Of a stretch of 6,639 bases of DNA, positions 1 through 5,936 are shown in pieces (position 1 is the first letter of the stretch; each line of letters starts with the position of its first letter). The notes under the pieces were generated by a model. The model saw nothing but the letters and a program-made list of their open reading frames with translations. It did no database searches and was not told where the DNA came from. Origin of the DNA: Candidatus Rifleibacteriota bacterium (GTDB lineage Bacteria > Riflebacteria > Ozemobacteria > Ozemobacterales > Ozemobacteraceae); assembly GCA_022704885.1 (NCBI GenBank), contig JAKJFO010000018.1, positions 1 through 6,639 on the forward strand, read 5' to 3'. A program made the translations under genes and the position numbers.

Positions 1-334
1 ATACTTCTCGTCGACGATGACCACGACTTCAGACTACAACAGAAAGTCATGCTCGAAGCACACAGCTACAAAGTTATCGAGGCAGAAAACGCTGCCGCAG
101 CCATTGAATCGATCAGCCGCCAGACGCCAGACCTGGCCATCGTCGACCTGATGATGGAAGAACACGACACTGGCTTCACCCTCTGCCACAACCTCAAAAA
201 AAAGTTGCCGCAGATGCCGATCATTATGGTAACCGGCGTTGCAACAGAAACCGGCCTGTCGTTCAATGTCAAGACCCGCGAAGAACATCGCTGAGCAGCT
301 GCAGCAGGAAATCAAAAAGCTTCTCAAGGAATGA
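1..334 (+). pseudogene. Single-domain response regulator (REC), 5' truncated by window edge and apparently frameshifted near its 3' end
   Basis: The frame open from base 1 begins ILLVDDD, the acidic pocket of a receiver domain; only about three N-terminal residues should be missing. The phosphoacceptor Asp lies in VDLMM and the conserved Thr in MVTG. It aligns without gaps to the REC protein at 1814-2182 (about 36 of 88 residues identical by hand count). The frame stops at TGA 292-294, right after TREEHR, before the conserved Lys-Pro and last helix. A shifted frame from 290 continues AEQLQQEIKKLLKE to TGA 332-334, which matches the expected last helix. Roughly ten codons, including the KP motif, seem to be lost with a frame change. 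The original stop sits 2 bases before the kinase start, so the pair was probably translationally coupled. It could be a true pseudogene or an assembly error. REC identity is certain; the broken state is likely. Confidence 0.75.
326..330 (+). promoter_or_regulatory. Ribosome binding site that decides the kinase start
   Basis: AAGGA at 326-330 lies 6 bases before the ATG at 337. It directly abuts the alternative in-frame ATG at 331, which is too close for initiation. The start at 337 (MNKLRVLVIDDE) is therefore preferred over the one at 331 (MIMNKL). Confidence 0.6.
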
Positions 335-336
335 TC

Positions 337-1479
337 ATGAACAAGTTACGCGTGCTGGTAATCGATGACGAGCCCGGAATGCGCATGGGGGTCGAACGTA
401 CTCTCAATGGCGAAACCCTCAACTTCTGGGGAACCGACACTCTGCAGGTGCTGGTCGAAAGTGCCGGCACCGGAAGCGAAGGTGTTGACAAAGTTCTAAA
501 CGGTAAACCCGACATACTCTTTCTTGATTACAAGCTGCCTGACATGAACGGAATCGAAATTATCGAACGCCTTGGCGAACGCGCCAACGACCTGATAATC
601 ATCATGATCACCGCCTACGCCTCGATCGAGGTTGCGATCGAGGCGACCCGCAAGGGTGCCTATGACTTTCTGCCAAAACCCTTTACCCCGAACGAACTGC
701 GCGCAGTCACCCGCAAGGCAGCCGAAAGAATTCTGCTCGCCCGCAAAAACGCCCAGCTCGCCCAGGAAAAGAAGCAGGTCCGCTTCGAATTCATCAGGGT
801 ACTCGGGCATGAGCTGAAAGCACCGCTCGGCGCTGTTGAAGGCTATCTCGACCTGATGAAGGCAAAAACGCTTGGTGATAACCTCGACAGCTACATGCAA
901 TTCATCGAACGCAGCTCGATCAGACTACAGCAGATGCGCAAGCTGATCGTCGACCTGCTCGACATGACCAGACTCGAATCTGGAAAGAAATCCCGAAACC
1001 TGGTGCCCATCGACCTGCGCAAAGCGGCCGAAAGTGCGATCGAGCTGGCGACTCCGGCTGCCAACTCCCGCAATATCAGCATCAGCCTCGAAGCCCCGGC
1101 CACTCTCAACCTGATGGCCGATACCGGCGAAATCGACATGATGCTCAACAACCTGATTTCAAACGCAGTTAAATACAACCGCGACGACGGCAAGGTCATG
1201 GTCAGGCTCGTACACACTGCCGATAAGATCACGATTCAGGTTGCCGACACTGGTATCGGTATGTCAGCTGAAGAGCAGCAGAAGCTGTTCAAAGAATTCT
1301 CACGCATCAAAAACGCCAGAACCGCCAACATCCTCGGCAGCGGCCTCGGCCTCTCGATACTCAAGCGCCTCGCCGAACTCTACGAAGGCGACATCAGAGT
1401 CGAATCAGAGCCCGACAAAGGCACCACCTTCACGCTCACCATCCCCGCCAGTCAGCTCGCCGAGGCCACCGCTTCCTGA
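337..1479 (+). CDS. REC-histidine kinase hybrid (soluble)
   Basis: The 380-residue protein has an N-terminal receiver domain (about 1-120) and a C-terminal histidine kinase (about 148-371). Receiver residues are D10/D11, phosphoacceptor D64 (FLDYKLPDMNG), T92 and K114 of the KP motif. About ten extra residues lie between helix 1 and strand 2 (near 24-38). A charged linker (about 128-150) leads to the H-box with H158 in GHELKAPL. The ATPase has the N-box (N272, N276), G1 box DTGIG (304-308), F-box (318-321) and G2 box GSGLGL (334-339), so it should be catalytically competent. There are no transmembrane segments and no PAS or GAF domain, so it is cytosolic and probably takes its input through the receiver or a partner protein. 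It lies just after the broken REC gene and ahead of the hydrogenase operon, suggesting it phosphorylates the REC-only proteins. The target is inferred; the family assignment is firm. Confidence 0.95.
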   Translation: MNKLRVLVIDDEPGMRMGVERTLNGETLNFWGTDTLQVLVESAGTGSEGVDKVLNGKPDILFLDYKLPDMNGIEIIERLGERANDLIIIMITAYASIEVAIEATRKGAYDFLPKPFTPNELRAVTRKAAERILLARKNAQLAQEKKQVRFEFIRVLGHELKAPLGAVEGYLDLMKAKTLGDNLDSYMQFIERSSIRLQQMRKLIVDLLDMTRLESGKKSRNLVPIDLRKAAESAIELATPAANSRNISISLEAPATLNLMADTGEIDMMLNNLISNAVKYNRDDGKVMVRLVHTADKITIQVADTGIGMSAEEQQKLFKEFSRIKNARTANILGSGLGLSILKRLAELYEGDIRVESEPDKGTTFTLTIPASQLAEATAS

Positions 1480-1510
1480 TTGGCATCAAGTCTCTCTAAA
1501 CGTTCGCACC

Positions 1511-1555
1511 TAAGTCACAAAGCCACAGATAAGCACTCTGTGGCTTTGTGGCTTA
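1511..1555. repeat. Long inverted repeat (19-bp arms, 7-base loop) after the kinase gene
   Basis: Arms 1511-1529 and 1537-1555 pair over 19 positions. The core of 14 (CACAAAGCCACAGA with TCTGTGGCTTTGTG) is perfect, and the outer five contain one T/G position that would wobble-pair in RNA. The loop is TAAGCAC. The position 32 bases after the kinase stop fits a transcription end, but no T-tract follows (TCCCC comes next), so it is not a standard intrinsic terminator. It may instead be a dispersed palindromic repeat or an RNA-stabilising hairpin. Confidence 0.75.
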
Positions 1556-1602
1556 TCCCCAATCTGCGGTAATCCATGAAACCTGCGGGTAAGCGACTCG
1601 CT

Positions 1603-1620
1603 TTGTGAAATATTTCTCAA
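1603..1620. promoter_or_regulatory. Rex-like (or CRP/FNR-type) operator, best match
   Basis: TTGTGAAATATTTCTCAA matches 13 of 14 arm positions of the Rex-type palindrome TTGTGAA-N4-TTCACAA. Rex is a repressor that senses the NADH/NAD+ ratio and is known to control fermentation and hydrogenase genes in several anaerobes. The same word also fits TGTGA-N6-TCACA sites of CRP/FNR-family regulators such as HcpR, and sequence alone does not separate these. Confidence 0.55.
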
Positions 1621-1691
1621 CGCATTTTAATTATGCACCGGGGTGTGTGCAAAAAAAGTTACTACAGCCAATCTTCGCATCAAATCAGCTT

Positions 1692-1709
1692 TTGCGCTTT
1701 TTTTCACAA
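1692..1709. promoter_or_regulatory. Degenerate Rex-like site
   Basis: TTGCGCTTTTTTTCACAA has a perfect right arm (TTCACAA) and a poor left arm (4 of 7), 11 of 14 in total. Its centre is 22 bases, about two helical turns, from the centre of the next site at 1714-1731, so the two could be bound on the same DNA face. On its own it would not be called. Confidence 0.25.
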
Positions 1710-1713
1710 AATT

Positions 1714-1731
1714 TAGTGAAAAAATTCTCAA
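1714..1731. promoter_or_regulatory. Rex-like operator
   Basis: TAGTGAAAAAATTCTCAA matches 12 of 14 arm positions of TTGTGAA-N4-TTCACAA. The right arm TTCTCAA is the same variant seen in the site at 1603-1620. It lies just upstream of the candidate -35 hexamer at 1737. Confidence 0.4.
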
Positions 1732-1736
1732 AAGAC

Positions 1737-1765
1737 GTGACAACATGATCTTTTTGTGCTAATTT
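1737..1765 (+). promoter_or_regulatory. Weak candidate promoter for the response regulator-hydrogenase operon
   Basis: GTGACA (1737-1742, 5 of 6 to TTGACA) is followed after 17 bases by TAATTT (1760-1765, only 3 of 6 to TATAAT). Transcription would begin near 1772, giving a leader of about 40 bases. Operator-like sites flank it on both sides (1714-1731 and 1782-1799), which fits repression. The -10 match is poor, so the exact promoter is uncertain. Confidence 0.25.
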
Positions 1766-1781
1766 AGCCCTATCCCAAAGG

Positions 1782-1799
1782 TTGTGCAATATTTCACAT
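1782..1799. promoter_or_regulatory. Rex-like operator close to the operon start
   Basis: TTGTGCAATATTTCACAT matches 12 of 14 arm positions of TTGTGAA-N4-TTCACAA and shares the central AATATTT with the site at 1603-1620. It ends 14 bases before the start codon at 1814, so a bound protein would lie in the transcribed leader or at the promoter and block transcription. CRP/FNR-type binding is the main alternative. Confidence 0.5.
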
Positions 1800-1813
1800 A
1801 AACGAGGTGCTCT

Positions 1814-2182
1814 ATGGCTAAAATACTGCTCGTTGACGACGACAAAGATTTTGTCGAAATCAACAAAATGTTGCTCGAAAAAGAAGGCTACAAGATACTT
1901 ACCGCCTATGACCCGACCGAAGGTTATAAGCTTCTTGCCGCCGAAAAACCCGATCTCCTGATTCTCGATGTAATGATGGTCGAACCCGATGACGGTTTCG
2001 CAATGGCCCAGAAAATCAGAAAAGAGAAGAATAACATCCCCATCATCATGCTGACCTCAGTTTCAAAGGTCACTGGCATGAAGTTCGACAAGGACGAAGA
2101 GATGGTTCCGGTCAATGAATTCTTCGAGAAACCCCTGGCCAAAGACAAGCTGCTCAAAGCCGTCAAAAAGTACATCAAGTAA
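1814..2182 (+). CDS. Single-domain response regulator (REC only), first gene of the hydrogenase operon
   Basis: The protein has 122 residues, the length of a lone receiver domain, with no output domain. The acidic pocket is D8-D10, the phosphoacceptor is D52 (LDVMM), and the conserved T81 and K106-P107 are present, so it should be phosphorylatable. GAGGTG at 1804-1809 is the ribosome binding site. The loop after T81 (SVSKVTGMKF) is shared in form with the broken REC gene at the left edge (GVATETGLSF), marking both as one subfamily. It lies 20 bases before hydC on the same strand, so co-transcription with the hydrogenase is likely. The nearby REC-kinase is the obvious phosphodonor. Without a DNA-binding domain it must act through another protein, possibly the hydrogenase, the kinase or a diguanylate-type partner elsewhere. 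The partner is not shown by the sequence. Confidence 0.95.
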   Translation: MAKILLVDDDKDFVEINKMLLEKEGYKILTAYDPTEGYKLLAAEKPDLLILDVMMVEPDDGFAMAQKIRKEKNNIPIIMLTSVSKVTGMKFDKDEEMVPVNEFFEKPLAKDKLLKAVKKYIK

Positions 2183-2202
2183 AAATCAAAAGGAGACATC
2201 TG

Positions 2203-2715
2203 ATGCTTGCCTCTGAAAGAGAACAATTAAAAGCCGAAATCAACAAGATGGCAAAAAAATGCGACCACCACCGCAGTGGTCTGATTCCGGTTCTGCAACA
2301 CGTACAGAACGTCAGCCGGCACATTTCGCCCGAAGCAATGCAGGACATCGCTGAAGCCTTCAGAATCCACCCAGTCGAAGTTCAGGGCGTGGTAAGTTTT
2401 TATTCGTTTTTGTCGACCGAAAAGAAAGGCAAATTTGTAGTTCGGCTTTGTCGCACTATCAGCTGCGACATGGCTGGTAAGGAAGCCGTCGCCAATCAGC
2501 TCGAGAATGAACTCGGCATCGAATTTGGCGAAACCACCAGCGATGGCATGTTCACCCTCGAATTCACCAATTGCCTCGGCATGTGTGACCAGGGTCCGGC
2601 AATGCTCGTTAACGACGACATTCACACCCGGGTCACCCCTGAAAAAATTGCTGACATCATCGAAAGTTACCGAAGCCGCTTTGGCGCCCACGTAATTCAA
2701 GGAGAACACGCATGA
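2203..2715 (+). CDS. hydC: NADH-linked [FeFe]-hydrogenase, NuoE-like [2Fe-2S] subunit
   Basis: This 170-residue protein belongs to the NuoE/24-kDa family with a thioredoxin-like fold. A helical N-terminal part (about 1-75, with GVVSFYSFL typical of the family) precedes the [2Fe-2S] domain. Cluster ligands are C83 and C88 (C-x4-C) and C124 and C128 (C-x3-C, NCLGMC). In HydABC or Hnd enzymes this subunit sits beside the flavin subunit and takes part in electron flow between NAD(H) and the hydrogenase; it acts in the cytoplasm. AAGGAG at 2190-2195 is well placed before the ATG. The gene overlaps hydB by four bases (ATGA), implying coupled translation and a fixed ratio. Related NuoE proteins also serve formate dehydrogenases and complex I, but the adjoining hydA settles the assignment. 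The corresponding Hnd name would be HndA. Confidence 0.95.
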   Translation: MLASEREQLKAEINKMAKKCDHHRSGLIPVLQHVQNVSRHISPEAMQDIAEAFRIHPVEVQGVVSFYSFLSTEKKGKFVVRLCRTISCDMAGKEAVANQLENELGIEFGETTSDGMFTLEFTNCLGMCDQGPAMLVNDDIHTRVTPEKIADIIESYRSRFGAHVIQGEHA

Positions 2716-3902
2716 GCAAGGCTGATAAAAAATTAGTTATATTCTCAGACATAGATGTAGAAAAGGCTCTCAAAAACGCCCTGCAAAAAACCAGATCTGA
2801 TATCATTGGTGAAGTTCGCGATTCAGGGCTTAAAGGTCGTGGCGGCGCCGGTTTCCCCACTGCGGTGAAATGGAACCTGGCCGCAGCTGCTCAGGGCGAA
2901 CGCAAGTTTGTCATCTGCAACGCCGACGAAGGCGAGCCCGGCACCTTCAAAGACCGCGTGCTGCTAACTGATTATTCAGATCAGCTCGTCGCCGGCATGG
3001 TGCTCGCCGCTTATGCGACTGGCGCAAGAGAAGGAATCGTCTACCTCAGAGCTGAATACACCTACCTGCGCAAAGACCTCGAAGCCACCATAGAAAAAAT
3101 GCGTGGCAGAAAAATGCTTGGCAAAAAGATTCTCGGCAAAGACGGCTTTGAATTTGATGTGCACATACACATGGGCTCGGGTGCATACATTTGCGGCGAA
3201 GAAACCGCATTGATAGAAAGCCTCGAAGGTCAGCGCGGTGAACCGCGCAATCGACCGCCATTCCCTGTCACTGTTGGTTACCTTGGCTGCCCGACTTCGG
3301 TCAATAATGTCGAAACCTTTATAACCGCCCTGCACATCGTCGAAAAGGGTGCCAAATGGTTCAAAACATTCGGCACCGAAAAATCAACCGGCACCAAGCT
3401 GTTCAGCGTCTCTGGCGACTGCGAAAAGCCTGGCGTTTATGAACTCCCCATGGGCATCACCATCAGGAAACTTCTAGAAACTGTTGGTGGTCAAGATGCC
3501 AAGGCCGTTCAAGTCGGCGGGGCATCCGGAACCTGCGTTCCTCGCAAGGATTTCGACCGCGCCATTGCTTATGAGGACGTTGCAACCGGTGGTTCGATAA
3601 TAGTATTTGGGCCACATCGCGACATGCTTGAAGTTGCCATCAACTTCATGGAATTCTTCTGCGAAGAATCATGCGGCCAGTGCACCCCCTGTCGCCTCGG
3701 AACTGAAACCCTGCTCGAAGGACTCGACATGCTCGACGAAGGCAGATGCTCGCTCAAATATCTGCGCGAACTCTGCGCCCTCGGAGAAACCATGCAGCTT
3801 TCAAGCAAATGTGGTCTCGGTCAGAGCGCGCCTAACGCATTTCTGTCGATCGTCGAAAACTTCAAGTCTGAAATCTTCGATACCAGATGCTCATGCAGAT
3901 AA
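2712..3902 (+). CDS. hydB: NADH-linked [FeFe]-hydrogenase, NuoF-like FMN/NAD(H)-binding subunit, short form
   Basis: The 396-residue protein is a NuoF-family flavoprotein that binds FMN and NAD(H) and carries a [4Fe-4S] cluster. The glycine-rich nucleotide/FMN motif GRGGAGFPT is at 42-50, followed by CNADEGEPGTFKDR (69-82) and GAYICGEETALIESLEG (157-173). Cluster ligands are C321, C324, C327 (CGQCTPC) and C367. The length equals the NuoF core. The N-terminal thioredoxin-like [2Fe-2S] domain and C-terminal two-cluster ferredoxin domain found in long HydB/HndC proteins are both absent; the chain ends 29 residues after C367. It closes with RCSCR, an odd extra Cys pair (C393, C395) of unknown meaning. 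AAGGAG at 2699-2704 precedes the ATG, which overlaps the hydC stop. The next gene starts 15 bases downstream. Family assignment is firm; the effect of the missing domains on bifurcation is inference. Confidence 0.95.
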   Translation: MSKADKKLVIFSDIDVEKALKNALQKTRSDIIGEVRDSGLKGRGGAGFPTAVKWNLAAAAQGERKFVICNADEGEPGTFKDRVLLTDYSDQLVAGMVLAAYATGAREGIVYLRAEYTYLRKDLEATIEKMRGRKMLGKKILGKDGFEFDVHIHMGSGAYICGEETALIESLEGQRGEPRNRPPFPVTVGYLGCPTSVNNVETFITALHIVEKGAKWFKTFGTEKSTGTKLFSVSGDCEKPGVYELPMGITIRKLLETVGGQDAKAVQVGGASGTCVPRKDFDRAIAYEDVATGGSIIVFGPHRDMLEVAINFMEFFCEESCGQCTPCRLGTETLLEGLDMLDEGRCSLKYLRELCALGETMQLSSKCGLGQSAPNAFLSIVENFKSEIFDTRCSCR

Positions 3903-3917
3903 AAGGGAGTCAACACC

Positions 3918-5858
3918 ATGCCTAACAAAGATAAAAACGCAAAATTCGGTCCGGATCGCGCTCCCGCCAGCTCGGTAGCAGCTTCTGTCGAAGTCGCCAA
4001 AAACGAGAAGGAACTCGGAGCCATGGTCGCCGTTAATATTGACGGCAACGAAATCAAGGTGCCATTTGGCACCACAATTCTTGATGCCGCCAAAAAGCTC
4101 AACATAAAGATTCCAACACTTTGCCACCACGAAGACCTCAAGGTCGCCGGCGTCTGCCGCGTCTGCGTCGTCGAAGTCGAAGGACAGCGAACTCTGCAGG
4201 CCGCCTGCGCTTATCCGATCACCAGCCCGATGACCATCAAAACCTATTCGCCCAAGGTTCGCAAGGCTCGCCGCCACAACCTCGACCTCATGCTCAAGCA
4301 TCATGTCGGCGAGTGCTATTCATGCTTCCGCAACAACAATTGCGAGCTGCAAAGCCTGTCCAAAGAGTATGGCGTTGATTTCTACCGCTTCGGACACGAC
4401 ACCGAACCGCACCACGAAATTGACCGCTCCAGTTACAGCGTTGTGCGCGACATGAACAAATGCATACAGTGCCGACGATGCGTCAGAACCTGCATCGACC
4501 TCCAGGAAGTCGGTGTTCTCGAAGCCGTTAACCGCGGCCCAGACCTTGACATCGCTACCTTTGCCGACATGCCTCTAGGCGAAGTCGTCTGCATCAACTG
4601 CGGCCAGTGCATCAACCGCTGCCCGACCGGCGCTCTGCGTGCCAACGACCCGTCCGACGAAATCTGGGCCGCAATCGATGACCCCAAAAAGCACGTCGTC
4701 ATTCAGACGGCACCGAGCCCGCGCGCCGCTATCGGTGAATGTTTTGGTCTGCCAGCCGGCACCTCGGTCACTCGTGAATTAAATACTGCCATGCGGCGCT
4801 GCGGTTTTGACAAGGTTTTCGACACCAACTTCACTGCCGACCTGACGATCATGGAAGAAGCTACCGAGCTGCTGATCAGACTCAAAAAAGCCCTGGTAGA
4901 TAAAGAACAGGTCGCCTTTCCGCAGTTCACCTCGTGCTCCCCGGGATGGGTCAAATTCCTCGAACATTTCTATCCTGAGTACACCGACTGCCTGTCGAGC
5001 TGCAAGAGCCCGCAACAGATGTTCGGCTCGATCATCAAGACCTGGTATGCCGAAAAGGCCGGTATCGATCCGAAAGATATAGTTACAGTCGCTCTTATGC
5101 CCTGCAGCGCCAAGAAATTCGAATGCAACCGACCCGAAATGCAGGACAGCGGCTACAAAGACGTTGACTACGGCCTGACCAGCCGCGAACTTGCCCAGAT
5201 GATCCAGGAAGTCGGCCTTGACCTGCCCAACCTGCCTCCCAGTGATTTCGACGATCCGATCGGCGAAGCCACCGGAGCCGGATTGATATTCGGCGCCACT
5301 GGCGGCGTTATGGAAGCTGCCCTGCGAACCGCTGTCGAAATCGTAACCGGCATCAAGACCGAAAAAGTCTTCGAAAACCTCGACATCATCCCGATTCGCG
5401 GCTTCGAAGGCGTCAAATACATGGAAATCAAGGTTCCGGCCGCCGGCCCGGTTCCGCCGATACTCAGCAAAGCTCTCGGCGGCCTCAAGGATTTCAGCTT
5501 CCTCAAGGGCGCGACTCTCAAGGTTGCAGTCGCCCATGGCACCGCCAACGCCAAAAAGGTCATGGAAGACATCAAGGCCGGCGGCAAATTCAGTGAATGC
5601 CATTTCATCGAATTCATGGCCTGCCCGGGCGGCTGTCTCGGCGGCGGTGGCCAGCCGATTCCGACATCTCCAGATATTCGCGCAGCCCGCACCAAGGCGA
5701 TCTACGCCGAAGAAAAGACTCTCTACTCTCGAAAATCGCACGAAAACCCAACCGTCGACCTGATCTACAAGGAATTCCTCAAAGACGGCCCCTGCGGTCA
5801 TACATCTCACAAACTGTTGCACACACACTATACCAAACGCGGCAACAAAATCGTCTAA
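3918..5858 (+). CDS. hydA: [FeFe]-hydrogenase catalytic subunit (group A, NADH-linked trimeric type)
   Basis: The 646-residue protein reduces protons to H2 or oxidises H2 at the H-cluster in the cytoplasm. The N-terminal NuoG-like part has a [2Fe-2S] domain (C69, C80, C83, C97), a His-ligated [4Fe-4S] site (H129, C133, C136, C142) and two ferredoxin-type [4Fe-4S] clusters (C182/C185/C188/C192 and C225/C228/C231/C235). The H-domain has L1 TSCSPGW (338-344), L2 MPCSAKKFE (394-402) and L3 EFMACPGGCLGGGG (565-578, with C569 and C573). The C-terminal small-subunit-like domain (about 588-636) is fused. In L1, Ser341 takes the place of the second Cys of the usual TSCCPxW. The start at 3918 has GGGAG at 3905-3909, but conserved sequence begins only at residue 36 (MVAVNIDG), so an ATG at 4023 is an alternative start. 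No twin-arginine signal is present. The Hnd counterpart is HndD. Maturases must be encoded elsewhere. Confidence 0.97.
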   Translation: MPNKDKNAKFGPDRAPASSVAASVEVAKNEKELGAMVAVNIDGNEIKVPFGTTILDAAKKLNIKIPTLCHHEDLKVAGVCRVCVVEVEGQRTLQAACAYPITSPMTIKTYSPKVRKARRHNLDLMLKHHVGECYSCFRNNNCELQSLSKEYGVDFYRFGHDTEPHHEIDRSSYSVVRDMNKCIQCRRCVRTCIDLQEVGVLEAVNRGPDLDIATFADMPLGEVVCINCGQCINRCPTGALRANDPSDEIWAAIDDPKKHVVIQTAPSPRAAIGECFGLPAGTSVTRELNTAMRRCGFDKVFDTNFTADLTIMEEATELLIRLKKALVDKEQVAFPQFTSCSPGWVKFLEHFYPEYTDCLSSCKSPQQMFGSIIKTWYAEKAGIDPKDIVTVALMPCSAKKFECNRPEMQDSGYKDVDYGLTSRELAQMIQEVGLDLPNLPPSDFDDPIGEATGAGLIFGATGGVMEAALRTAVEIVTGIKTEKVFENLDIIPIRGFEGVKYMEIKVPAAGPVPPILSKALGGLKDFSFLKGATLKVAVAHGTANAKKVMEDIKAGGKFSECHFIEFMACPGGCLGGGGQPIPTSPDIRAARTKAIYAEEKTLYSRKSHENPTVDLIYKEFLKDGPCGHTSHKLLHTHYTKRGNKIV

Positions 5859-5870
5859 GCATTTCTGTTC

Positions 5871-5901
5871 AAAAAGGGCTCCCGCAAGGGGGCCCTTTTT
5901 T
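5871..5901 (+). terminator. Strong intrinsic terminator of the hydrogenase operon
   Basis: A 13-bp stem (5871-5883 with 5888-5900, one T/G wobble at 5880/5891) closes on a GCAA tetraloop of the stable GNRA type, followed by a run of six T (5896-5901). It begins 12 bases after the hydA stop. Because the left arm starts with five A, it could also end transcription coming from the other strand. Confidence 0.93.
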
Positions 5902-5906
5902 ATCAT

Positions 5907-5936
5907 TTGACAGCCATGGGCGGGTAGTCGTAATTT
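5907..5936 (+). promoter_or_regulatory. Candidate sigma-70-type promoter for the zinc-ribbon/pilin-like gene
   Basis: A perfect TTGACA (5907-5912) is followed after 18 bases by TAATTT (5931-5936). The -10 is weak (3 of 6) but is the same hexamer as in the hydrogenase promoter candidate. It directly follows the terminator, as expected for a new unit. TATAAA at 5942-5947 is a better -10 word but has no -35 at a proper distance and would leave almost no leader. Confidence 0.4.

Larger units (their letters stand above)
1480..1813. other. 334-base non-coding control region between the kinase and the hydrogenase operon
   Basis: No convincing gene is present on either strand. The left part holds a long inverted repeat (1511-1555). 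From about 1600 the sequence becomes AT-rich and contains several operator-like sites of the TTGTGAA-N4-TTCACAA type and one weak promoter candidate. Two near-identical decamer-like words (CTGCGGTAA at 1564 and CTGCGGGTAA at 1583) lie between these parts and have no assigned role. The region separates two co-directional units and is the natural place for independent control of the hydrogenase operon. Confidence 0.8.

Noticed and set aside
1564..1592. Near-direct repeat CTGCGGTAA / CTGCGGGTAA, 19 bases apart
   Set aside because: Only two short imperfect copies; too little to call an iteron, operator or CRISPR-like array.
1758..1768. Small palindrome GCTAATTTAGC overlapping the candidate -10
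   Set aside because: Eleven bases with five-base arms is within chance for AT-rich DNA, and it does not match the operator type seen nearby.
1480..1813. Possible sigma-54 promoter, riboswitch or small RNA in the control region
   Set aside because: No GG-N10-GC element with the needed flanks was seen and no known riboswitch core could be recognised; only the hairpin and operator-like sites stand out.
2227..2709. A 160-codon minus-strand open frame opposite hydC
   Set aside because: It is fully covered by the NuoE-like gene with intact cluster ligands; no motif or ribosome site supports it.
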